From Typhlomys cinereus (taxonomy: Eukaryota > Chordata > Mammalia > Rodentia > Platacanthomyidae): DNA of 64,000 nt. Below the pieces are notes generated by a model, which was not told the origin of the DNA, did not search any database, and saw only the letters and a list, made by a program, of their open reading frames with translations. Numbering within the stretch: position 1 is the first letter of the stretch; each line of letters opens with the position of its first letter. Of this stretch, positions 44,081-55,900 are shown one piece after another. The position numbers were made by a program, and so were the translations under genes. The stretch lies in contig JALPQD010000631.1 in assembly GCA_023101885.1 (NCBI GenBank), positions 124,001 through 188,000 of the forward strand, given 5' to 3'.

Positions 44081-44440
44081 TGTAACAGTTACTCTTTACT
44101 GTTGCTGTGAGAGAGCACCCAAAGTCAAGCAACTTAAGGAAGAAAGGGAGATTTATTCACCTTAGGGTTCCAGAGGGAAGGTTTCTCATAATGTTTCTCA
44201 TAATGGAGGCGGCATGGCTGGCCAAAGCTGGAGGAGGCTAAGTCACCGCAGACATCTTGGAAGCTGAGAGCTGCAGACTGCTTGCTGCAAAGGCAAACTT
44301 CTCCTGGAGGTAGGGTGGGACTGATCCACCTCAAGACCCACCCCTTGTGACTGCCTTCCTCCAGCAAGGCTCCACCTCTCGAGGTACCATGACCTTGCTA
44401 AATCCATGAGACTGTGGGGGACACATTTCGAACCATATCA
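44081..44440 (-). mobile_element. hAT-like non-autonomous element, copy 3
   Basis: A ~360 bp copy starting tgtaacagttactcttt and ending cgaaccatatca. It contains an internal short duplication (gtttctcataat twice near 44181-44204). It is inserted directly beside a B4-like SINE remnant in the intergenic region. Confidence 0.75.
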
Positions 44441-45689
44441 GGGTCCTTGTATTTGCACTATCTGAACTATGCTCCCAGATTCTCTTCGCTTTCTGAAGCG
44501 GTTCCAGTGGTTACTATCCCCTGGAAGAAAATGTGCTGTGTTTCCAGAAAGTGACATCGTTGTCGATGTTTTCTGTAAGAAGCATGTCTCCCAGATTTTT
44601 AAAAACATTTTATGTATGATAGATCCTCTAAGGTGAGGATCTGTAGTATAAATAGCTATTGAAATAAGGAGAATTATTAGGTCAGACAGATGAAAAATAG
44701 TAGGAAAGGGGTGCAGTGTGCCTTCATTATTTTAATACACTATATTCCTGAAAGGTTTTCTGCTATGAAATTTCAACATTTTTCAGACACTTGCTTCCTA
44801 CCTAGCTTTGAGAGAATTACAATTCTGAGCATGAGACATACTTGGCTGGTTCTCTGGAAAACAGTCTGGGACAATCCATTATAAAACAAAGCACATGACT
44901 GTATTGGTGTTTACCAAGGTTGGACATTTAATTTTGAACCATTATTTGTTGCTATCATGTCCTTTTCTTCTGCAGAATTAGGGGAAGGTCTTACCTACCT
45001 GAAAATTTTAAAAAGAAAAAACTTAACACAAAAAGGAATCACCTAACCATTCAAAGATCTAGCACTCTACCATGCAACCATGGTCAAAAGCAAAGTGGAC
45101 CTTTGCAGACACATTTGACATGTACAAGCAAATATCTTCTACATAAGCAGAGATGAAACTTGGAGTTTATATGGTTCTCAAACCAGATTGCTAATTCTCA
45201 CCTATACTTGTTTTCCAGAGAAGCTCCTGTCTGTCAGCAAAAAAATATGACAGAGCATGAAATTAGACTCGGGTCCTCTTATTACAATTCTGTGTTCCGT
45301 GTTTAAAAGTGTATTGTAAAGGCAAGGAAATCCAAGGGTGGGCTATTCTTAGGGGTTTTGCCTCCAACATTATTCCAAAAGACTGCTTTGAAGGGTTTGG
45401 TCACAGGTATGTGAAATTTCACTTTGTTTTTTCTAAAAACTAAAAAATTGTTTTTCTAATGATGACCATGTTCTGGGTCCTTGCTGCCTTGTTCAATTAA
45501 AAAAAAAAAATTCTCTATAATTCTGCAGTTTGCCCAAGAGGGTGAAGTGAATAATCAAACATAGATATATATTTTTTTTCTTAACATAGTTTCCTGAAAA
45601 GTTACTGGATAATCCTAGAGTACAATTGGGAAACCAAGTTATTAGACTGAACTGTTGAGTAACATTTATAGAGAAAGAAGCTGGTTAAC

Positions 45690-45803
45690 CAAAGCACAGT
45701 GACGTCTGCATGTAGTCCCATTATTAGAAAAATTGAGACAGGAGGACCATAATTTGAAGCTGCCTGGGCTACAAAAGAACCCTGTCTCAAAAAAGAGAGA
45801 GAG
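45690..45803 (+). mobile_element. B1-like SINE
   Basis: tgcatgtagtcccattatta, ttgagacaggaggaccataa, ctgggctacaaaagaaccct, gtctcaaaa. Confidence 0.6.
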
Positions 45804-45957
45804 AAAAAGGAGGATAGAGCACAGAGATACAGAATTTAGAGAGAATTATATTTATGGCGTCAGCCCTTATCCCAATAAGATGGAGGTGCCAAGAAAAATT
45901 CTCATTATTAAGTTTGAAATTTAACATTTTGTTGAGCCATACACAAAACACGGATTT

Positions 45958-46067
45958 TTTTTTTTTTTTGAGACAGTTTCATGCTGTAGTCCAGACTGGT
46001 CTCTCTCTGACTTAGCATCCCTAATACTGGGATTACAGACATGAGCCACCATGTCTTTAAGAGTACA
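45958..46067 (-). mobile_element. B1 SINE
   Basis: Poly-T, gagacagtttcatgctgtag, tactgggattacagacatga, gccaccatgtctt. Reverse B1. Confidence 0.75.
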
Positions 46068-46239
46068 GCTCTGGAGAATTTCCACTAGTCAAAAAGACAA
46101 GGCAAACAGCGGCAAGAATGGCTAGCTTTGCAGAAGCCTTTCTTCTAATGACTCTCTCCCGCCCTAAGTGCAACAGTGACCCTGCTTTCAACCATACAGA
46201 TTAGTAACTTTGTCTAACATGCATGAGTTGGACAGACGC

Positions 46240-46765
46240 TCTTGGTTTAGCTTCTTTCTCTCACTGCACTCACCATTCTATTATGCAAAGTCTCACAAGT
46301 TTAGCCATTCTGTTGATCAGGATTTGGGTAGTTTCTAACTTGGGATTAATAACAGTAACGTGAGCAGTGCTGATAGATGTTGCTAAGCCAGAAATTTGTG
46401 TCAGAGACTATGCACACTTCTAGCTTTAGCAGTAACCAGGGTAGGGTTTCCTAAAGTACTTGCACTATGCACTTAACAGCAAATACTTGAAAATTGTTGG
46501 CTAACAACTGCACCATTATTTGTTATTCTTTAAATGGTTTCGGTGAATAAATATGGAGTGGTATGGCATTGTGGTCTTAACTTGCATTTCCTTCACAACA
46601 AATGGAATTGAAAACGTTTAAATATATATACGCATCTTCACATCTCTACCTGTCATGTTCAACATTCTTGGCCACCTTTCTTTCTTTTAGAAGTTTGTGT
46701 TTTTCTGATTTGTGTGATCTCTTTATATATCTTGTAAGCAAGTTCATAATTGATTTTTTTATTAA
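46240..46765 (+). mobile_element. Ancient L1 (L1M-like) 3' region
   Basis: tgtggtcttaacttgcattt followed by the usual sequence order of old mammalian L1 3' ends. Highly diverged. A SINE scrap (46779-46820) follows it. Confidence 0.45.
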
Positions 46766-47384
46766 AAATATTTTCTTGGGCTAATGAGATAGCCCAGCAG
46801 GTAAGAAGGCACTTGCTCATTAAAAACAACAAAACCTCCTTCTTTGAAATACTTTAATAAAAGGAAGTCCTTAAATATCTTTTCTGTTTAGAAAATTTTC
46901 ACCTATTATTATACATGGTATTATTAAAGTTTGGGAATGTCTTCAAGAAAAGGATATATTTCCATCTTTTGCTCAGATGCTTCTTTTAACCATCAAGTTT
47001 GCCAACTTGTCCCTGTGTTATGAATTTGGAGTGATTTTTTTGGGGGCATTGGGGAGGGGGAACTACACAGAATTCTTGTTAAGATATGGACTGTCTGATC
47101 CTACAGACGTTAGAGAATTGGGGTCAGAGAGATGAGGTTGAGGTCTGCAGTCTTGTCTGGAGCATAGTTTTGACACGTTATCATGATACAGAATAATCAC
47201 TTTACCAGCTGACAGCTGATAGACGTCCTGAGAAAGTACCAAGGTATAGTAGGCTGCTTGGGTTGTCTCCCTGTCTCCTGAGTAAAAATGAATCACCTGA
47301 GCCACAATGACCTAAAGAAAGTGGGCAACAGCTTTACCACGGGCAGACACGAGGTGTTGCCCACTTTTGTTCTTTTTATATACA

Positions 47385-47656
47385 TATGTGCACATAATGT
47401 GTGGGCAGCATGTGTACAACAGGACACTTGAGTGTGTGTGCTGTGGAGGCCTAGGGTGACACTGGGGATTACCCAAGGGAATAGCCTGGATTGCTCTACC
47501 TCCTTATTCTGTGTTCTGGGGTTTCCCACACCTTCCAGGATTGGAATTACAGGCCACTGCCCCATCTGCCTGGTAGTTTTTAAAAGTGGAATCTGAGGAT
47601 CCCAGCGCTGGCTTTTGCTTGTGCGGCAATCCACTGAGCAATCTGTCCAGTCCCTC
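47385..47656 (-). mobile_element. B2-like SINE
   Basis: Reverse copy: gctgtggaggcctagggtga, ctggattgctctacctcctt, caatctgtccagtccct. Frames across it are spurious. Confidence 0.7.
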
Positions 47657-48734
47657 TGCTCCCTTCCCTTCCCTTTCCTCCCAAAATACTTTTGTTCTTG
47701 AGTCTTTTGATCTGCCATGAGAGGAGCAGACGTGGGAGACATGTGTGCAAAGATCTATTAATAGTTTGTCACTAGTAAACTTCAGAATGAAGTATGAGGT
47801 GGTTTGAAATGAAAACAAATTTCAATACCTGGAATGAAAGTTTTAATAACTAAGGAGTTGATACCTAGAGTACAATTTGGAACAAATATCAAGTGTAGAA
47901 AACAGAAGCCTTTTTGATTCTCAGCCAAGTTGGTTACATGGCTTTGTTTCAACTCCTACCTTGAACATTCCTTTCCTTGTTTTGGGGTAGATTGCTGGAA
48001 ATACTTGTCTGATATCATTTAAATCTAATAGATTTCTATGAAATTTTATGGCAATTATTGGTTCTGTCTAAAATTTCTAGGCTTTTACTTTTTAAAAGCC
48101 TTTCACTTTCAAAAAAGAAATTGAGTTGAGCCACTTTTAGTATTTTTAGCCATGGCTTGTCTACTTTTGGAATGAGCAGCTCTAAAGAAAGTGGAATGGA
48201 AGGATTCCTCTTCCTGCCCACTCTCAGGTTAGGAAGCAGAGCTTGAAGATGGCCAAGGTAGGGTTTGTCTCAGTTGAAAATGTGCTGTGTCTGGAAAACT
48301 GTAACAAGCCAGACCTGGTTTGAGCTTCAATACAGTAAGGGTCAAATCCATGGAAGCATTTCATATTCCTCAGGATATGAACTAGCAGTAATAAAGTAGT
48401 AGGGAGACATTCCAAAGCACTGAGGAACACTAAATAACAGGAAAAAAAAATAGGTGCAGTTAAAAAAAAAAGGCCAAAAACATAGCGTCAAAGAATTATT
48501 ACTAAAGGCACATCTGTGACAAATGAATTGTGATCAGAGATCAGAGTAGAAGAGTTACTAGCTTGCACTGTAGCTTCTGCTGTTATTTTAGCAACTGAAT
48601 TGTACAATACTCTAAGCATTTAACGTCGTAACTCCTGTCTCCCACTTGCAAGCGAAAAAAGAAAAAAAAAAAGATGATTATAGGAAACTGTAAAATGATG
48701 TCAAGATTAAACAGAATTTACATGCCATTTGACC

Positions 48735-48950
48735 TGGATAATGGTTGATGAAGTCTTGTAACTAGTCAAATGCTCAGAATGAATGACTGAGTGCTCAGCC
48801 TTGCCTACAAAGGTCATCTCAATCAAGTCAACGCTCAGGAATATCATGGAAGAAGGGCAGAAGGAACGTTTGGAGTCAGGGATGGGAGGGATGCTAGAAA
48901 CATGGTCTTCTGGACACAACTAGGCTGGATCACTCATCAGAGCAGATTTG
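48735..48950 (+). mobile_element. L1 3'UTR fragment
   Basis: It contains the word order of L1 3'UTRs (ctcaggaatatcatggaaga, gcagaaggaac, tcttctggacacaac), directly before a second L1 remnant. Confidence 0.45.
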
Positions 48951-48954
48951 TCAA

Positions 48955-50165
48955 CTGAAACCTTAGAAGCGAGGTGGGCCTGGGAAGATGTATTCCAAGT
49001 TCTGAAAGACAACTGCCAACCCAGGCTACTATAACCAGAAAAGCTATGTATCATGATTGAAAGAAAAATACTTTCTATGGTAAAAATAGACTAAAGTAAT
49101 TTGTGACTATTAAAGCAACTCTACAGAAAACAACTGAAAGAATTCTTTAGACGGAAGAGAAAAATGAATCTATCCAAGGGGGTCCCATCACAGAATAAAC
49201 CATACTAGACTAGTTAAGTGAGGAAGAGGAGAAATCAAACAAAATCAAAATACACACACCTATGAACAACATCTTTTAATATTAATGGTCTCAATTCCCC
49301 AGTAAAAGTCAATTTCAATCAAAAAAGCAGGAAACATTTATATGCTGACACCTCCAAGAAACAGCTCATCACAAAAGAAAAACTACCTTAGAGTAAAAGG
49401 ACAGGAAAAGGTATTACAAAACAAGCAGGTATCACTCTACTAACATCTGATACTCTCACCTATGGATCAGAGGTTAGAATTTTCAGGTGTAACTTTCTAC
49501 TTGGATTTGTAACCTGCAACACAGGAGGGAATTCACATCTGGCCTTGTAAGCCTATTAAAAAAATCAATAGCTGGGCAGGTTGCAGACCCTAGATGAGTG
49601 GAGGGGATGACCTCCACTGCTGACTACAAGCCTACCAAATATTGATCTTCTGTCCACAGGGCTGCTCTCTACCTGGCCAGAGAAGCTTCTCTTTGCAGTT
49701 GGCGGCAGGAGCTCATGCAGAGACTCACTGGTCAACTCTAAATGGGATGCCTTCATGACCCACCCTACAACCAGGAAGGGGGAATACAAGGGAACAAAGG
49801 GCCAGAGAAGGGGCTGTGTACAGGCAGTCTTCCGGGTACGGCATGGCCGCCGCACCTGTGAACTCACAGCAGCTGTGGTTACCCGTGTAAGATCCAGCCA
49901 GCCGACATTCCAGCATGGACAAGAGGCTCAGGAAGCCCCGCCTCTGAGAAGCTGCGGGCAGCTGCTCTTAGTGTGGCTGCTGGTTGGCTGCCCCACACCT
50001 CTGTGCTGCAAGCAGCACCAACGGGACTTGGTGGATTAAAAAAAATAGTCTTGACGGTGGGAAGAGGAATGTGTTGGAGGTTCCCAGCTAGGGGATAGGA
50101 TCAAATACATACATCAAATACATGGATGAAACTGTCAAGGCTAAATAAAAAATTATTTTTAAAAA
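48955..50165 (+). mobile_element. L1 remnant: ORF1 end, ORF2 start, then 3'UTR
   Basis: 48985-49160 resembles the ORF1p C-terminus. 49270-49480 resembles the first part of the ORF2 endonuclease (INGLNS-like, then QE-H-like with several breaks). From about 49530 the sequence is 3'UTR-like and ends in an A-rich tail after ggatgaaactgtcaaggct. Most of ORF2 is absent, so the copy carries a large internal deletion. Non-coding. Confidence 0.6.
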
Positions 50166-50339
50166 AGTTACTACAAAAACTTGAGTTCATTTGCCACTCT
50201 TACCATTATATCATGTACGTAATCTCCAAAACCTAACTAAGCTCCCCATTATAGAAGATAAAATTGATATGTGACCCATCATTACAAATCAGTTATTACC
50301 ATACAGTATTTAAATAATATTTTTCTATTTACTTATTTG

Positions 50340-50500
50340 AAAGAGGTATGAATACATTCAATAGCTCATGAGTGGAGGTCACAAGACAACTTGCAGAAGT
50401 CATTTCTCTCCCTCCACCATCTGGACTTCCAGGGATTGAACTTCCGCAGACTTGCAAGCAGCTGCCTCCTTATCCACTGAGCCATCCCATCAGCCCTATA
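50340..50500 (-). mobile_element. B3-like SINE
   Basis: Reverse copy: ccagggattgaacttccgca, gcctccttatccactgagcc, atcccatcagcccc. Confidence 0.65.
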
Positions 50501-50934
50501 GTCATTTTCTTACTGGGACATGAGTACGCGGGAAATTGTCAGTTTATTCAATGAGGCAACCCTCAGGAAGTTCTAAATTAGATATTGATGACAATTTACT
50601 AAGTCCTTACATGTACAGGACTTGTGCCATGATTAAATGTTGCGCTTGAGTTCATTCTGTCCTCTTGCAAAATAGTGTATTATCACTGTACCATTTTATA
50701 AAGATACTAGCTACACAATTAAAAAGTAACTAAGATCAGTCCTGTTGATTTCAAAACTCTAGACCCAAGCCAAGCTATTCTGCTGTGCCAAAATCTTCAC
50801 AATCTGCTAATATTTTCGGATATACCATCTCAATTTTTAAATTTTCTACTAGCCACATTTTACAAATTAGAAAATTAGAATTAGGGAAACTGAGAATGCT
50901 GAAACTTTTGACTTTCTTTTTTATTTATTTTCTT

Positions 50935-51405
50935 CTTCTAAAACAGAGTCTCAGACCAGAACTGACCTTGAACTCTTGACCCTCCTGCCTTCATTTCCCC
51001 AATGCTGGAATTACAGGCATGTATTTAGCCAGTCTTATCTATTGCTGTAAGAGACCACTGAGGCTCAATCAACCTAATGGGAGAAAGGGAGATATTCAGT
51101 GTAAGGTTTCAGGAGGGAGATACAGTCTTTCATAGTGAACATGGCATAAGCTGGCAGCAGAAGCTGGAAGCCTAGGCCACTGCAAACATCTTGGAGATTC
51201 AGAGCTGCAAGACTGCTACTACAAAAGTAGACTTCTCCTGGAGATAGGGTTGGAACTAATCCATCTCAAGGCCCACCCACTGTGACCCTCTCCCTTTAGC
51301 AAGGCTCCGCCTCTCAAAGGTGCGATGACCTTTCCAAACACATGACACTGTGGGGGACACATTCAAACCATGACAAGCCATGTGCCACCATGTCCTGCTT
51401 CTGAT
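50935..51405 (-). mobile_element. B1 SINE split by hAT-like copy 4
   Basis: Left piece (gaccttgaactcttgaccct, aatgctggaattacaggcat) to 51023; right piece gccatgtgccaccatgtcct from 51377. The 353 bp between is the hAT-like element. Confidence 0.7.
51024..51376 (-). mobile_element. hAT-like non-autonomous element, copy 4, inside a B1
   Basis: A ~353 bp copy that splits a minus-strand B1 (50935-51023 and 51377-51405). The flanking ggcatgta and gccatgtg match at six of eight positions, consistent with the 8 bp target duplication of hAT elements. Confidence 0.7.
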
Positions 51406-51629
51406 GTTACAATTGATGCTATATTTGTAATTCCTTGTAATATTTTAATATTGGGCTGTTAATGAGACCCGTGACTGGCAGAACTGTACTGTAATGCACA
51501 GAAGGGGAAGAGCTGCAGCAGTCCATTCTCTCCTTCCATCACTGAATTACTGGGATGGAATTCAAGTCATTAGGCTAGTCGATAAGTGTCTTTATCTGCT
51601 GAGCTATTTTGTTAACTCTGATCGATTTC

Positions 51630-52969
51630 TATTAACTCTAATGATGGTGGTAGAGTTTCGAATTTGAATTTTAAAAAATCTACAACTAATTTTATTTTTG
51701 CTGAAGCACACTTTCTTTCTTTTAGTGTCTATGCAGAGCAGAAGTCCTTCCTTTCCTGAGAGAGAGCAGGATTTTCCCTTCCCTTCAAAATGTTCACTGT
51801 TGGAACCTCACAAAACCTATATAACGTCTGTCATCCTGTGTAACACATGTTAGCGACTTGTAATTTTTACACTGATCTTAAAAAATGTTCATTCATAGAT
51901 ACATAATGAAAATTTTTACTGAAAAGCAATATAAACTAATATTAATTATTGAAATCTGGAAGAGTTTTTGGGTATGAGAATGGGGTAGGGGTGGACACAG
52001 GACTGATAAGAACATGAGGATTCAATTATGCATCTGTTCTTACATTTGCTCAAAATTTACTATCAGATAAACTTAGTAGGATCTTTATTGACACATCACC
52101 TACTTTCAAAGATCCAGTCAACAACTTCCTTGAGGAGTCTCTCCATTCAACCAAGGGATGAGATGATCTTGCCTTCTCAAAGCTCAAACTATTTCATAAG
52201 AAGTTCCAATGATTCTCTTAAGGAAAAACTGCACTATGAATCAACACTATATATATATACCATAAAATCTCTAGCAAATCAATTTGCCTAAACTTTTCTG
52301 ATACTGAATATCAAATCCACGCTCTGTGCATGCTAGAAGCCAAGTACTCTACCTCTGGCCTTTATTTATAGCCCCCAACATTCTTATATATTGGGTTATG
52401 AAACATTTTTCCACGTATATGGACAACTCTATAATTAATTCACTATTTTTTACTTATCGGAAATGTCTTTGTATCTGATTTTTACACTATCTTTTAGATT
52501 ATATTCTTCAAGTATCAAAGGTTTATATAATTTGCTTATACAGTGCATTACTTAGTAACTACTGTTAAACCCAGAAAACCAATTCAACACATCTGGAAGG
52601 AAAATGCATTTCTGTTATCTTGTATTGACTGAGAACTCTGGATGTAACTAGCTTATATTGTGAATCGTGTTAAAAGTTATAAATGACTCATTCGCAGGCT
52701 ATCAATAATACAAAAACTAAACACAAAAACTACACAAGCAAGCAACCAGCTGAAATGTATTCTATGTAATCTCACCTCACAATACACTTCACATTTTCCA
52801 TTAGTCCTCAGCCTCACAGCATCTAACACTTATAAGAGGATGAGGAAGGCCGGAGTGCTTGCATTCATCTCATTCTAACAACAGGCAATTAGGCTCAAAG
52901 GCGAGCTGAATTCCAACTGTAAATGTGCTTGTGCAATACAGCATTTAAGCCTGCTTAAATCCAGAGAGA
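51630..52969. other. Intergenic, nothing firm
   Basis: AT-rich. A short reverse ID-like scrap at 52325-52376 (gcatgctagaagccaagtac) and a (TA)n at 52240-52258. Nothing else recognised. The boundary with the TMEM33 3'UTR is a guess. Confidence 0.4.
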
Positions 52970-55900
52970 TTTTTATTAAACAGTTTAATTTTTACATCAA
53001 GAAGTTAGCTAAAACAATATAGATGAAGAAAGAACAACTTAATTTGTATTGATATAAGTATCAGACATGTGCAACATACACAGTAGAAAAGGGTCACAGT
53101 AAATCATAAGTGGAGACAGTACTTTGCTTCATTGCCAAAGAAAGCCCTAGATACTTCCAATTTCACACCATCAAATTTATCATTCTTGCTGATTTAAGCA
53201 GAACAGAAAACAAATATGGATCTCGGCCTTACTTTCACAGATACCAGTACGGATAATTTACTACAGTGATCCAATTTGGAAATCAGCAGGGACCATTAAG
53301 TCGCTGCACAAAGAAAGCGTGAAAAAGGTCCTTATTCCTCAGTGTCAGCAGGCTATGATTACTATGCTTATTACATTTTCTTGAAAGGACTTCACATTTT
53401 CTCAAATATGTGGGAGAACTGTATTTCCCCTCTGAGCCCTACATTAGCATTATGTACTTTGGTCTTGAACACAGAGGAATGATAAATTTTTCAGTTTATT
53501 TTATGAATTTATACAGTCTGGATACTATTACCCTGAAGAGTATATATAACTCTCTAACCTATATATTTAAATGAATTCAAAACAAGTTAGTAAAAATGCT
53601 GACATACTGTATATACAGATATTTTAGTTCAATATATCCCATTATATCAAGCACCAGAAGTGATGTATTATAAATCAAGCAGGTTGTTATGACTCTCTAT
53701 AATCTTAGCAACCCTTTTACAGTTGTTTCAATGATAAATACTACCTGCCCAAGATTTTGCTCTTTTGTTCTCAACTTGTACATGCGTAGATTTAAAAAAA
53801 AGCCTTAATGTCAAAAGGAATCATTTCATCTGAAAGTTACAAAAGAAAACAGAGGTTTAGAATTCAATTGTCACTAACCAAGAAAATAAGAGTTTCAGAA
53901 TGCCAAGCACATTAAAAAAAAAGGTAGCTTTAGGTTAGGAAAAAGAAAGTGACATGATCTTTGGACCCTTCTTTCTCCTAGAATATGAACTAATTGTTCA
54001 GAATTCAGACATTTTTCCTATGTTCTAAGAAATGTCCGCTTTAGTTGGAAAAAAAAATACGGCAACCTCTTTAACTTGTGACCATCCAGATGAACTCAGC
54101 AGGCAGATTCGCTGCATACAGCACAAACAAGAAAGAGTGCAGAGCAGACCTTCATCCGCGAACCCGGAGATCTGAGCAACATATCCCAGTTCCACCTTAC
54201 AGCATGAGCGCTTCATGGTTTAATCCCCTACCAAGAACCTCCCTCCCCATCTCCCCCCACCCCCCCCCAAAAAAAACCCTCTAGCAGCAACTTTTTATCC
54301 TAAATACCAGATTGAAAAATAGCTTTCCTCTCAAAACAAAAGAGGACTATTTATCAAAAGTCTCTGGAAATGACTACTGGATTTTTGAAGGTATGCCTTT
54401 GGTATACTATTGAGCTATGCTAACACATAGCCTTTGTAGAGTTTTCTAAATTCTAAAGAATTCCAGTGATATTAAGAAAACCCACACTTAATCTTCAAAC
54501 CTTGGGACCATTCCTGACAGAATATTCAAAATTTTCTCCAATTTTTTTTTTTAAATTAGCTTTCTTGTTTAACTTTCTTCCAGAAACAATTACCTTGGTG
54601 AATTTTATTTCAAGGAAATATTTGTTTGTGTGTGTGTGTGTTGTGTGTGTGTGTATCAGAGGGCACTGTGTGTCCTTGTGGAGTATCAATGATGACTTTG
54701 GGAATCATCCTGGATTGCTTTTACATCTTTTGCTTCGCTCTGGGATTTCCCAAATTTCCCCATCAGGGCTGGAAGTGCATGCCTCCACCATTTCCAATTG
54801 GCGTTTTTACATGGAACCTGGGATCCAACTCAGGACCTTCTGCTTAAAAGGCAGAATCTTAACAACTAAGTCATTTCTCCAGCCTCCAAGGAAATTTAAA
54901 CACAAATAAATTGTTGTAAAGAAATTTCTCTTTGGACTAATACTAAAATATCAAATTAATGAGGAATAATGTATACAAAAGGAAGACAGAATGTTCATTA
55001 GAATTCAATAGGTTTCATCCAAGTGGGCTTAATAAGCCATGATGCTCTACCACTCCCTAGAGAATTACATTTTCTGGATGTTAAATATTGTCTCTTAAAA
55101 CAGTAAAGAAAAAAAATCATTGTTATGTATTGAGTTAATTTCTCCTAATACATTCATTCTATGTACTATATGTATTTTCTTAATTTTGATAAGTATACAT
55201 GTAAATACTGTAATTTCAAATTCCAAATCGACTGCTTGTACATATACAAATATATATATTGTAAGATTTCTAACAAGTTTCATGAAAACTAAACATAGTT
55301 TTTTTTTGAGTTTAAGAACAAATCTGCATTTCCATTTAAGCATGAACATATCAGAAAGAATGTAATTCAGCAATGTGATTTAAAAGTCTTAATTTAAATC
55401 ATTAAGATATGATACTGCAACAGTTTTAAAGATAAAATTCTTTTTGATAAAAACATGAATTATTTCCTCTAAGGAAATACTTTTGAAGAAAATTCAAAAC
55501 AGAAACATACTTATAGACCTTTAAACATAAAAGAAAATCAAGGTGAAAACAAAGTACATACACAATTAATGAAAAAAACTGGTGAAATCCAAATAAATCT
55601 AGTACTCTAGTTAATCCAAGACGAACTTCCTGCTTTGTATGTTCTACCAACTACAAAAGATGGTAACAGAAGAAGTTGAGTGAAGGGTGCACAGGAACTC
55701 TCTGCATTATTTGTGATTCTTCCAAATTTAAAATATTTCTAGTAAAAAAATTATAGTAAAAAAAAGAAAACTTCAAAATAAATATGCCTTTAGCTGCTAA
55801 AATTTCCTGATGTGATTCAAGATAGTATTTGAAAACATCATTAGTAATCAGAATATTTAATTAACATTACATTTGCTTTATTGCTCTAGAAAGTTTTCTC

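Larger units (their letters stand above)
42790..48730. other. Intergenic region upstream of SLC30A9
   Basis: Between the CpG island and the L1 remnants at 48735. Recognised pieces are listed separately (B4-like, hAT-like, B1, L1M-like, B2-like). In 44450-45690 and 47660-48730 I see nothing recognisable. No gene was found; in particular nothing resembles DCAF4L1, which I recall occupying this interval in human. Confidence 0.5.

Noticed and set aside
49565..49922. Minus-strand open frames of 100 and 65 codons, and a plus-strand frame of 94
   Set aside because: All fall in the GC-richer L1 3'UTR; mutually overlapping and without domains.
54466..54909. 147-codon open frame
   Set aside because: Its second half is a reverse SINE with (GT)n; the same peptide pattern recurs in other SINE copies.
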